Source of the DNA: Adiantum capillus-veneris
Lineage: Eukaryota > Streptophyta > Polypodiopsida > Polypodiales > Pteridaceae
DNA: 64,000 bases
Assembly: GCA_014529385.2 (NCBI GenBank)
Contig: CM043970.1
Coordinates: forward strand, 49,405,898-49,469,897
Reading direction: 5' to 3'
The notes below the pieces were generated by a model, which was not told the DNA's origin, did not search any database, and was given only the letters and a program-made list of their open reading frames with translations. Positions 55,806 through 64,000 of this stretch are shown one piece after another. Within the stretch, counting starts at the first letter, position 1. Each line of letters opens with the position of its first letter. The position numbers and the translations under genes are program-made.

Positions 55806-57494
55806 CTAGTGTGCCTGCACTGTGATTGGTATTATAATAGACCACAACGTGGTCACCTCATCACCCGATGCTACTTTCAACCGGTGTGTCTCTGGGATCG
55901 TCCTCATTGGTCCAAGTTTCTGAAAGAGCTCAAAGCTGATGACGCTCATTTTTGCCCCAGTGTCAAGCAATGCATAGATTTCAACTTGTTTTGTGCCTGC
56001 ATAAGCTTTTATGTAAGGACTACACCACGTATCTTCCAAGTCGTCAATGATGCTATCATCCTGAGCCCTAAAGTCTGTCATGGTCTTTGCTAATTCTTCG
56101 CTTTGTATATCCGCTTCGTTTGTTTGGGATGTCAAAAGAGGATATTCGTCAGTCATCATTGGGGTGACCATGTTTATTGTCCTGAGAAACTGCTTTCGTT
56201 TAGCAATCCGTTCCTTGGCTTCTTGTTGTGCCTGGTCCTGAATTCTTTGCTGTTCCTGTCTATAGGCTTTTCCATAATGCAATTGAAACAACATTTCCGG
56301 TGTTAAAGGTAGATGATATTTTTTTAAACGACACCCACTAATCCAGTTCGGCATTTCTTTTCCATCTAGTGTCGACAGTTTTACTGCTCCACTGGACGAT
56401 ATTTCCTGGATCAAATAAGGCCCCATTCCCCTTTTCTTTAGCTTTTTGGCATGCTGTTTAAGGGTGTATACTAAGACATAGTCGCCCGTTTTAAAGTCCT
56501 TGTTCTTGACATGTTTGTCAAAAAACTCTTTCTGTTGTCTTTTTTTTGCATATATGGCTGCTACATCATTGAGTCGTAACTCATCTAATTTTTCAAGGTC
56601 CTCTAACCGTTCTGAAAGTTCATGCCCCATCCAGTCCAATTGTGTGGCTACCCTTAGTGTGCGGATCAAAAAGTCAATAGGCAATATTGCATTTAACCCA
56701 TATACCATATTAAATGGTGTAGCATTGAGTGTTGTTTTATATGCAACTCGATAAGCCCACAATGCCGAATAGAGCATCTGATCCCAATTTGTTCTTGTTT
56801 CACTAACCAGTTTTATAGGAACTGTGCACAATATTTTGTTGGTCGCTTCCGCTTGGCCATTGGCTTGTGGATGATAGGGTGCAGATTTGCGATGAATTAC
56901 CATAAACTCATTTAAGAGATGTTGGATAACTTCATTTACAAAGTGTGTCCCTCTATCACTCACCAGCTCAATTGGAAGCCCATAACGTGTAAACACATAT
57001 TCATATAAGAATTGTGCCGTGGTTCTAGCGTCTGCTTTCGTTGTGGCTTTTGCTTCCACCCATTTGGTCATGTAATCCGTGGCCACTATGATATATTGTG
57101 CTTGTGAACAATACGTTGGTGGAGTGATAGAACCAACAAAGTCCAATCCCCATTTAGCGAATGCTCGAGCACTCATCATTGGCCTTAAAGGCATTTTGTC
57201 TCTTTTAACTGGTACCTTAGTGCGTTGACATTCATCACACCTTTTCACGAATTCTGCTGCATCTTGAATCATGGTCTGTCACCATATACCTGCAACCATA
57301 ATGATTTTTACGGTTCTCTCTGTTGAAAAATGACCTCCTGCTATGCCTGCATGAGCTTGTTCCAATAATGGAAAGTAGTCATTTTCATGAGGAACTAACC
57401 TCAGCCGGTCAGGAGTTCCTCTTTTATACAATTGGTCACTAATGAGGGCATACCTATTCGCTTCGATTTATAAAGCCTTTTGTATGGCTTTAGA
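55806..57494 (-). pseudogene. Second zinc domain, integrase core and PR2 of G
   Basis: The zinc domain reads HAGIAGGHFSTERT and CDECQR, H-x6-H-x30-C-x2-C. The core has Asp in IIVATDYMTKW, Asp in ELVSDRGTHF and Glu in ANGQAEATN. The carboxy-terminal part has KEFFDKHVKNKDFKTGDYVL and RGMGPYLIQEI. After a linker (QEEAKER-like, about 60 residues) the PR2 loop IYALLDTGAKMSVISFELF follows in frame, DTG codons at 55956-55964. A TAG after VQAH precedes YTTKFHVLPPSK in the same frame. TGA near 57280 lies inside the zinc domain. Confidence 0.88.
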
Positions 57495-58586
57495 CTAATC
57501 TCCTGGAAGCTCCTTATTAGTCAAATATTTCACAATAGCATAACTCCATGCGGGTGCTACTGTCACTTGGTATAATGTGGCATAATCCACAGTAGTATTG
57601 GATGTGCAAAAGTTGCATTTCTTGATGTACTTAGCTACATCGCCTGCCATTCTTGGCCAATACACTCCAAGTCTTCTTAGTTGTTCATACATCATTTGAT
57701 TTCCTCTATGGAATCCCCCTGTTTGTGTATGGGCCTCCTCTAGATACGCTTCGTACTCCTCTGGGCCTATACACAACCTTAGAATCCCATCGTTTCCATG
57801 ATGGTACATTCTTCCCGCAAGCATTGTGTAATTTCGTGCTTGTCTAACATCTTGCACCGTGTGTTTGTCGTCAAGATTCATTCCATATGTCAGCAACGGA
57901 ATAATTTGCTCTGACCATTTCGGTACCATCTCTATATTAAACAGGTATGCGTTTGGGAGATCATCATCTACCCCAGTAGCTTTTTCGCCATGTAGTAATC
58001 GAGAAAGGTGGTCTGCTCTTTGATGAGTTTTTCCTTTCTTAACTACTACCGTAAAATCAAACTCCATCAACACAATGAACCATCTTACAATTCGTCCCGT
58101 GTTACAAGGTTTGTTTACTAAGTACAAGAGTGCCTGATGATCCACAAAGAATGTGAATTTGTTCGTGAGCAAGTAATGCCGAAATTTATTTACTGCATAT
58201 ATCATACCCAATCCTTCTCTTTCAGTGGTAGTATAATTCTTTTCTGCACTATTGAGTTGTCTACTAGCATAACTGATTGGAAAATCCGTCTTACCCTCCC
58301 CTAGTTGTGCTAATATACAGCCTATTGCAAATGTCGAAGCATCTACATGTACATGGAAGATCTTTGACCAATTTGGTGCTTTTAGAATTGGTGCAGATAC
58401 CAGTGCATCTTTTAGTTTCTGGAATGACTCCTTACATTCATTGGTCCAATTGAAGATCGTGATTAGACTATACAAGGGTTTTGCTATTACAGCGTACATG
58501 TAGATAAAACGTCGGTAGTATCCACAATGTCCCATAAATGATTGTACCTCTCGTACAATGTTTGGTCTTGGCAATGGTAATTCCAT
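57495..58586 (-). CDS. RNase H and first integrase-type zinc domain of G
   Basis: The RT end (EVQSFMGHCGYYRRFI) leads to RNase H: VDASTFAIGCIL, TEREGLGMIYAV, VDHQALLYL and ADHLSR are intact. Then comes a module with TMLAGRMYHHGNDGILRLC, HTQTGGFH and CNFC, again H-x6-H-x30-C-x2-C. A second copy of this module follows in frame downstream, after TAG and TAA codons (about 57496 and 57470). Confidence 0.9.
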   Translation of the reverse strand: MELPLPRPNIVREVQSFMGHCGYYRRFIYMYAVIAKPLYSLITIFNWTNECKESFQKLKDALVSAPILKAPNWSKIFHVHVDASTFAIGCILAQLGEGKTDFPISYASRQLNSAEKNYTTTEREGLGMIYAVNKFRHYLLTNKFTFFVDHQALLYLVNKPCNTGRIVRWFIVLMEFDFTVVVKKGKTHQRADHLSRLLHGEKATGVDDDLPNAYLFNIEMVPKWSEQIIPLLTYGMNLDDKHTVQDVRQARNYTMLAGRMYHHGNDGILRLCIGPEEYEAYLEEAHTQTGGFHRGNQMMYEQLRRLGVYWPRMAGDVAKYIKKCNFCTSNTTVDYATLYQVTVAPAWSYAIVKYLTNKELPGD

Positions 58587-59493
58587 TAGCCGACACTATG
58601 TGGCCTAAGATTTTACCTTGTCGTACCATGAATACACATTTTTCTGGGTTGAGGCAAATCATATACGTTCTGCATTTTTCGAATACCTTTCTAAGATGAT
58701 CTATATGGTCTTCTCTCAATAGAGAATAGACACACAAGTCGTCCATGTAAATATCCAAGAATATTTGCAAGTATTCTTTAAAAGCATGTGTCATTAATCT
58801 CTGAAATGTGGCTGGAGCATTGGTCAAGCCAAATGGCATTACTCTAAACGCATATATGTCCCATTCTGTTGCAAACGCTGTTTTGTATTGATCTTCTAGT
58901 TTGACCCCCAATTGGTTATAACCAGAGAATCCGTCCATAAAGCTATAGGCTTGCTTGCCTGCTACTCGTTCCATGACGTGTTCAGTGATAGGAAGAGGGT
59001 AGTTGTCCCTTATTGTTGCTGCGTTTACCTTCTTGAGATTTACACACACTCGTAATTTCCCGTTTTTCTTCGGTACCACCACTATCGGGGACACCCAGTC
59101 CGTGTGCTCTATCTCATAAATAAATTCAGCCTCCATAAGTTTGTCTATCTCTTCTTTTATCCTTTTGGCGAATGTCTCATTATACGTGTATGGACGTTGT
59201 TTGCTTGGCTTTGCATCAGACTTTAGAGGGATTGAATGTTCACAAATGTTAGGATCCACCCCCTTCAAATCTTTGTACGACCATGAAAATACATCTCGAA
59301 ACTCCTTAAGTGTTTTGATCAGTAAGTCCTCTTCTTCCCGACCTAGATCTATGGCAATGTAAGCAGGTCGAGGACTTTCTCCTGGCTCTGCTAAGTCTAT
59401 TTTCTTGGCGTTCTCTGGCCCATCGTAGGACTCGTTTGATTTAGGCTCCCTCATTGGTTGCTGAACACCAATCTTCTTTCCTGAATGGTGTAC
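58468..59493 (-). CDS. Reverse transcriptase of G
   Basis: Motifs: DWVSPIVVVPKKNGKLRVCV, FGLTNAPATFQRLM, the catalytic box YMDDLCVYS and LGHIVSANGI. The frame opens at 59493 and overlaps the preceding linker ORF in the -1 frame; the first ATG (59454) overlaps that ORF's TGA as ATGA. A frameshift with a short deletion near 58580 separates it from RNase H. Confidence 0.92.
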   Translation of the reverse strand, partial: VHHSGKKIGVQQPMREPKSNESYDGPENAKKIDLAEPGESPRPAYIAIDLGREEEDLLIKTLKEFRDVFSWSYKDLKGVDPNICEHSIPLKSDAKPSKQRPYTYNETFAKRIKEEIDKLMEAEFIYEIEHTDWVSPIVVVPKKNGKLRVCVNLKKVNAATIRDNYPLPITEHVMERVAGKQAYSFMDGFSGYNQLGVKLEDQYKTAFATEWDIYAFRVMPFGLTNAPATFQRLMTHAFKEYLQIFLDIYMDDLCVYSLLREDHIDHLRKVFEKCRTYMICLNPEKCVFMVRQGKILGHIVSANGITIAKTKHCTRGTIIYGTLWILPTFYLHVRCNSKTLV

Positions 59494-59834
59494 TTACAAT
59501 AGTGAGGAGGTACATCTATCTTTTTACTCCCATCACTAGCGTTCATTCCATCGTTACTTTCCATTTCAGTTGTCCATACATTTTTAATTTTTTGTTTCAA
59601 CTCATTGGATCTCGTTTTTCGTTCAATTTTCGTCATAATTGGACCACCAGAGACATTCAGTTTTTCTGTTGCAACTCTTTTTTTTGCTTTGCTGGTTTTC
59701 TTAGGTTTCAACAGTCTGGACTTAAATCCTGAGTCTTCAACAACCTTAAGAAATCTTCCTGACACTTTATCCTTAGCACAATCAACAACATGAATGTTTA
59801 TAAGGAAATGTGTCTTACCCCTAAACTCCGGCAT
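59451..59834 (-). CDS. Linker ORF between PR1 and RT in G
   Basis: 127 residues, basic (LLKPKKTSKAKKRVATEKL), followed by CKYTIQERRLVFSNQ, with no recognised domain. It corresponds in position to the basic carboxy-terminal part of the PR1 ORF of A. It ends in TGA overlapping the RT frame. Confidence 0.6.
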   Translation of the reverse strand: MPEFRGKTHFLINIHVVDCAKDKVSGRFLKVVEDSGFKSRLLKPKKTSKAKKRVATEKLNVSGGPIMTKIERKTRSNELKQKIKNVWTTEMESNDGMNASDGSKKIDVPPHYCKYTIQERRLVFSNQ

Positions 59835-59909
59835 GGGTCTCAGCCAGGTTGGTAGACTGATATGGTGTCGTTTACTCTTGTATCTTTTTTGGTGTCTCTC
59901 ACTTTGGTT

Positions 59910-62900
59910 TCAGAAATTGTAGAAGACGTCATTGTCTTGATCTTGATTTTCGTCTCCCTCCATATTTTCCGACTTCTCGTCATCCGCGTTATCCTTGTTT
60001 TCAATTTGATCAAAAGAATCATAAAATTCTTCTCCCTCTTGCTTGATTTCTTTAGTGGGGATGTCCACATAGCCCACTATCTTAATCTCAAGTTTCGTTT
60101 CTGTTTTATTGATCCTCATATTCTCAGTATCTCCATCGTTCTCGTCCTCCTCCACAATTTTGCTCAACATGTAGTATGGTATGATATCGTAGCCATTCTC
60201 ATCACAAAATTTGGTGGGAGTGACTTCATTGACGCATACATCCAATGTAGCCAAAATTTGAGACCATTCTAGGGGTTCAAGCTTCTCTTTAGGAAAAGGT
60301 TCTCGTATATATGCATTGTCTTCCAAGACCCTCTCTAGTGTCTTTTCATTGTGGTCAAATTCACTACATTGAGATGCCCCGCACATCCATAGCTCCTTTT
60401 TCTTACAAAGCCACGCTGGGACTTCTGATCCACTAATGGTGGCTGAGTCAAATTCTTCCACAGGGGTTCTCGTGACATCATGGTAGCTATGATTTTTCAT
60501 GTTTACTCGTGTAGTAGTTTCAACATGTCTTAGATACAAATAATCATACCCCCAGTCCTGCACCATTTTGAGTTGCCTCATGAACAGCCTACCAAGGATA
60601 ATTTCATAGTTGTTCTTCTTGCCGAAATCTACTATGGCAAAGGTATGTTCGTACTCTATGCCACAGGAAGATACCACAATTGCCTCAAGCAATCCTATAG
60701 GCCTTTCTATGTGCCCATCCGCCAGTTGCAATTTCATTCTAGTTGTTCGTATTGCTGGTTTTCCCCATTTTTCCCATAGCATTTTGGTCGCAATGGCAAT
60801 GCCAATGCCAACTCCGCTATCAAGTATTGCCTTAGTCTCTATGCCGTTATACTCAACTGGTAGGGTTGTGTTTCCGTCTTCCCCCTCACAATACTCTCCT
60901 ACCTTATTGAGTGGCACTTGTCTAGTGTTGACTTTCTTCGGTTTTGTGTCATTAAGCTCGGTTTCGAAGAACTTAAGAGGCTTCCTTATACCAATTTTTT
61001 CAAGACATTTACCCACTTCCGTCCACATGCTTGGCCTAATTTTTAACAATTCTGCCAATGTGATTGTACACTTGACCGGAGTGGTCAATAAGTCTGTCAG
61101 GATTTTAGTGTCCAATTGATTTGACCCACCTATTCTTTGAGAAGGTACTCTTCGAATTTCTGACCTTGCCTCATAGTCCCCCATATATGATGGCAAAGTT
61201 CTGAGTGATGCTGGTCTGCTATCTTCGGATGCAACTGAACCATTATCCCCTTGAAATGATTTAACATCTAAATCCCATGGAGGCTTATTCAAGTTCAACT
61301 CCGAGAAAGGCGTCAACTCGACTGTTTTTGTCTCATATTTTTCTTGAGCTTTTCTCACCGTTTCCCATAGCTCTTCAGGCCAATTTTCTTCCACAATAGG
61401 GGTATATGGTGGAAAATCTTTCAGTGATTCATCAGTGCTATTAGGCACGTCTCTTGCATCCTCTACATCCGGCAAGGATTTAACGTTTTCTATCTTGTGG
61501 GGTATCCTTTGTTCAATTTTGTGAGGTGTTTCATTGTTTGGTGGTTTGATTACTCTATCCCCCACTTCCATAGGTGGAGGCTCCAGTAAAGCTTGTGCAG
61601 TTTTAATCAGCTGTTTGCACATCTCTAGTCTCTGTTTTTCTATCTCTGGATATGGATATGTCATCCACCTTTGCTCTAGAGTCTGTCTGTTCTTCAATCT
61701 TGCTTCATATGCTTGCAAGATTGCATCTAAGGGTTCATTGATCTCATCTACCAATACCGACCCTCTTGAGCTTGCACTTCTTGGTCCCTCCGTTGATTTT
61801 AAAGAGTCGGACTCTCTTTGCTGTTTAAGTTGCTCTCGAGCTATCATTAGCTCAGCTTCTCCGTCTTTTTTTTTCCGCACATGTCTAGCTTTCATTTTCG
61901 CTCTTCGTTCTTTCCAAGGATTATCACGACTAACGCTAGACTTGTCAGTCTTGATTTCTTCCTGATTTTCATCGTTACTCTTGGGTTGATTGTCATTTCT
62001 CCTTGCTTGGGCTCTCGTCAAGACCTTAACAGGAATCGGAGTTTCGTTTTCTGACCCTCCACTGGAAAGTAGCGCTCCCAGCATATTCAAGGTAGTTTTT
62101 GCTCCTTTGCTCGGGTTTTTAGGGCAATCAGGGATCAAGTGAGTAATTCCACACTCGGTGCAATATGCGTTGACCCTAATGATTTCGTCATGAGGGCAGT
62201 CCCTCAGCCAATGGTCTCCACCACACTTGTAGCATGGTCCTTCAGGCTGTTGAGGTGCTCCTGGAGCTCCTCTTTGTTGGTGTGCAATTCTTTGCCCGCT
62301 CATGCCTCCATTGGCTATGAACAACAATGTTATTTCCTCCAAGCTATATCTTCCTTCCCCCGCTGCTTGTGCAGCAGTTGGTGGTCCTGTATTTCCTATC
62401 ATGCTCCATGGTTCTGGTGTAGAGGGTTCTTCCTGTGGATAATAGACAGAGTTCGCCGCATATCCATTGGGCTCGTCATAGTATGCATGCATAGGTACCA
62501 AAGCCTTCTCATCCGACTCAATTACTGTGGGTGTGTATCTTATGCCGATTGGTCGTAATCCTGGTAGGGGTAGTTGTTGTCCCAACACTGGTTGTGGTCT
62601 TTCTACACCTATAGGTCCTGGTAGGTTGTCTGTCTGATATCTAGGCATTGGTGGGACTTGAGGAGATGTCGCCTGAGCTTGCAGAGCATATGGTCGTTCT
62701 CTCACATATCCCTTGTTATAATAACACTCCTCCGTCCCATGGTTTGTCCATTTTTGTTCAATCGCACACCATTTTGGTTGTTTAGCTTGTGGTTTGGAAT
62801 ACAAGTTAATCTTTTTAAGCACTTCCTCTACAAGCTGCTCTTGGCTTACCGCTACTTCTCCTTTCGGTGTTGTCTTAGCAGACTTGCTTCCGCTTTGTTG

Positions 62901-63068
62901 CGAGGAAGAATCATCGTCAAGATCCTTGAACTCACCCTCTTTGTAGACCGCACAATTGTCCACAAGGTATAGAGCTTCCTTCGTTAAATCATTCAACGTC
63001 GTGCTCCTTTTCATATGTAAGTCCTTCTGAAGATCTGCATTCCCTAGTCCTTGGATAAATATAAGCAT
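59910..63068 (-). CDS. Gag carboxy-terminal part and PR1 of G
   Basis: 1052 residues. WCAIEQKWTNHGTEEC is a knuckle-like motif lacking the second Cys; CYKCGGDHWLRDC and CTECGITHLIPDC are two proper knuckles (about 62130-62235). A long charged region follows, then TITLAELLKIRPSMW, NTRQVPLNKVGEYCEGEDGN and the PR1 loop AILDSGVGIGIAIATKMLW (DSG codons 60813-60821) with YEIILGRLFMRQLKMVQDW. The ORF ends in an acidic tail. The triad is intact, although the glycines after it are disturbed. Confidence 0.85.
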   Translation of the reverse strand: MLIFIQGLGNADLQKDLHMKRSTTLNDLTKEALYLVDNCAVYKEGEFKDLDDDSSSQQSGSKSAKTTPKGEVAVSQEQLVEEVLKKINLYSKPQAKQPKWCAIEQKWTNHGTEECYYNKGYVRERPYALQAQATSPQVPPMPRYQTDNLPGPIGVERPQPVLGQQLPLPGLRPIGIRYTPTVIESDEKALVPMHAYYDEPNGYAANSVYYPQEEPSTPEPWSMIGNTGPPTAAQAAGEGRYSLEEITLLFIANGGMSGQRIAHQQRGAPGAPQQPEGPCYKCGGDHWLRDCPHDEIIRVNAYCTECGITHLIPDCPKNPSKGAKTTLNMLGALLSSGGSENETPIPVKVLTRAQARRNDNQPKSNDENQEEIKTDKSSVSRDNPWKERRAKMKARHVRKKKDGEAELMIAREQLKQQRESDSLKSTEGPRSASSRGSVLVDEINEPLDAILQAYEARLKNRQTLEQRWMTYPYPEIEKQRLEMCKQLIKTAQALLEPPPMEVGDRVIKPPNNETPHKIEQRIPHKIENVKSLPDVEDARDVPNSTDESLKDFPPYTPIVEENWPEELWETVRKAQEKYETKTVELTPFSELNLNKPPWDLDVKSFQGDNGSVASEDSRPASLRTLPSYMGDYEARSEIRRVPSQRIGGSNQLDTKILTDLLTTPVKCTITLAELLKIRPSMWTEVGKCLEKIGIRKPLKFFETELNDTKPKKVNTRQVPLNKVGEYCEGEDGNTTLPVEYNGIETKAILDSGVGIGIAIATKMLWEKWGKPAIRTTRMKLQLADGHIERPIGLLEAIVVSSCGIEYEHTFAIVDFGKKNNYEIILGRLFMRQLKMVQDWGYDYLYLRHVETTTRVNMKNHSYHDVTRTPVEEFDSATISGSEVPAWLCKKKELWMCGASQCSEFDHNEKTLERVLEDNAYIREPFPKEKLEPLEWSQILATLDVCVNEVTPTKFCDENGYDIIPYYMLSKIVEEDENDGDTENMRINKTETKLEIKIVGYVDIPTKEIKQEGEEFYDSFDQIENKDNADDEKSENMEGDENQDQDNDVFYNF

Positions 63069-63077
63069 AAGTCTGGA

Positions 63078-63976
63078 CTAAGTTGGTAGTTCTTCCACGG
63101 GGCAGAACTTAACATATCTTTTTATTCGGAGGACTGCCTTTCTCACAGACTCTCCATCTTTCTGTTTGAATTTATGGATTTGTGAGACTGTATTATGAGC
63201 TATTCCCCTTTGTGAGAATTCCTTGATAAACTCGTCAAACACTTCCTCCATAGACTCAAAGTCTCTTCGCTCCACAGAGTCAAACCATGTAGAAGCATCA
63301 TCCTCTAAGGTTAAACCGAATCCTGCAAATTGGGTAGGAAAGTCTAACACCTCTTCAGCTCTAATTACACGCACAAAGGCTGCTACATGATCTCTCGGAT
63401 CCCTGCTTCCCGTATATGTCTTGTTTACCCATTTTGGCACTTGAGAAGGTCCAATTCTACGATGGTCTACAAATCTCGTCATGGGATCTCCCCGTCCTAG
63501 TCGATATACCTCCTCTGGTCTTCTGTAGTGGCCAGGTTCCTCTCCCAATGGTGCTCCTAAGCCATAATTTCTAACAGTTCTCGCGAGAGATGGTTCATCT
63601 CTCCGAACTCGTTCTAGGGGTGTTCTTCCAGGCTCAGTTGACCCCTGAGTCTTTGGCTTACTCTTTCCTTGATACTGTGCATAGAGTGGTGGTTCTTGTA
63701 AATCCCTTAGCCCTCGTGCGGTTTGATAACTCTCTTGGGTTTGATCTTGTTCTAATGTAGCACTTTGTCGAAGCCATGCCTGCAATGATGGCTGAGTAGC
63801 TGGTTGGTCCTGGTAGTTGGACGTCGGTTGTCGGGTAGAATGTGAGGTAGCGTCATACTCTTCTGAAAAGGGATTTGTCGACTTGCTAGGGGTGTAGGTG
63901 GCTCTTGGTACTTTGTCGGGGCCATAGGTCGATGCTTCCGGAGCTGTTTCCTTTTCAACCTCCTCTGGGAGAACAC
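63078..63976 (-). CDS. Gag amino-terminal part of G
   Basis: The capsid-like part has DPMTRFVDHRRIGPSQVPKW, LEDDASTWFDSVERRDFESM and SQIHKFKQKDGESVRKAVLR. A TAG (ELPT-stop-SRL) at 63078 separates it from the next 1052-residue part in the same frame and is one step from CAG. A further piece in another frame (63752-63976) lies at the window edge. Confidence 0.82.
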
Positions 63977-64000
63977 GTTTGTATTCTCGCCCGTATCTGT

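Larger units (their letters stand above)
53764..64000 (-). mobile_element. Element G: Ty3/gypsy with tandem integrase zinc domains and second protease
   Basis: The minus strand carries gag-PR1 (63976-59910), a linker ORF, RT, RNase H, integrase with two zinc domains, PR2 and a basic tail, then the 3' LTR. The 5' end lies beyond 64000. From 58586 to 54960 the frame is single and interrupted only by stops that one C-to-T change explains. It is the most complete member of the A/F/G family here. Confidence 0.9.

Noticed and set aside
1-64000. CRISPR arrays, tRNA or rRNA genes, bacterial operons
   Set aside because: No regularly spaced direct repeats of that kind and no tRNA or rRNA signatures; all repeats found belong to eukaryotic mobile elements or microsatellites.

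Overview
The window reads as nuclear DNA of a land plant with a large, repeat-rich genome. It holds LTR retrotransposons of plant type (Ty3/gypsy chromovirus, Tat-like and other gypsy lineages), plant telo-box motifs (AAACCCTAA), initiator-Met tRNA primer sites, GA/CT and CA microsatellites, and one fragment of a DEAD-box RNA helicase exon. No intact host gene, rRNA, tRNA or CRISPR array was found. The plant lineage cannot be told from the sequence alone.

Layout: (A) 1-9973, minus strand, a gypsy element whose 3' end lies outside the window: gag with two pairs of zinc knuckles, protease PR1, RT-RNase H, integrase, then a second retropepsin domain (PR2), with the 5' LTR at 9394-9973. (J) 9974-16122, a 6.1-kb imperfect palindrome with a 4-nt centre; its arms carry exon-like unknown sequence. 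(F) about 16980-21060, plus strand, a decayed relative of A and G that lacks pol and is interrupted by a 259-bp MITE-like insertion with an 8-bp target duplication. A DEAD-box helicase exon fragment (22072-22212) abuts the next block. (D1/C/D2/E) 22213-47047 is a nest. Element D1 is split by chromovirus C (22318-29290), then by D2, a D-family member that lost RT-RNaseH-IN. D2 is itself split by E (36309-45035), a Tat-like element with two RNase H domains. (I) 47048-47766 is a gypsy RT fragment cut by the 3' LTR of element H (47767-48687, minus). H carries a 1131-codon coiled-coil ORF interrupted by three TAG codons, and upstream of it four copies of an 18-bp perfect palindrome. (G) about 53764-64000, minus strand, runs off the right edge and belongs to the same family as A and F.

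The most unusual system is the A/F/G family. Besides the usual protease between gag and RT, A and G encode a second aspartic protease carboxy-terminal to integrase. In G this second protease is in frame with integrase and is followed by a basic tail, and the integrase has two tandem H-x6-H-x30-C-x2-C zinc domains. In A the catalytic Asp of PR1 has become Asn, while the DTG of PR2 is intact.

Most in-frame stops in A, C, G, H and E can be explained by single C-to-T changes (CAG/CAA/CGA to TAG/TAA/TGA), as expected from long-term cytosine methylation and deamination. The relative order of insertions is D1 before C and D2, D2 before E, I before H, H before G, and the palindrome before A. By eye E has the most similar LTR pair, about 2 percent different.
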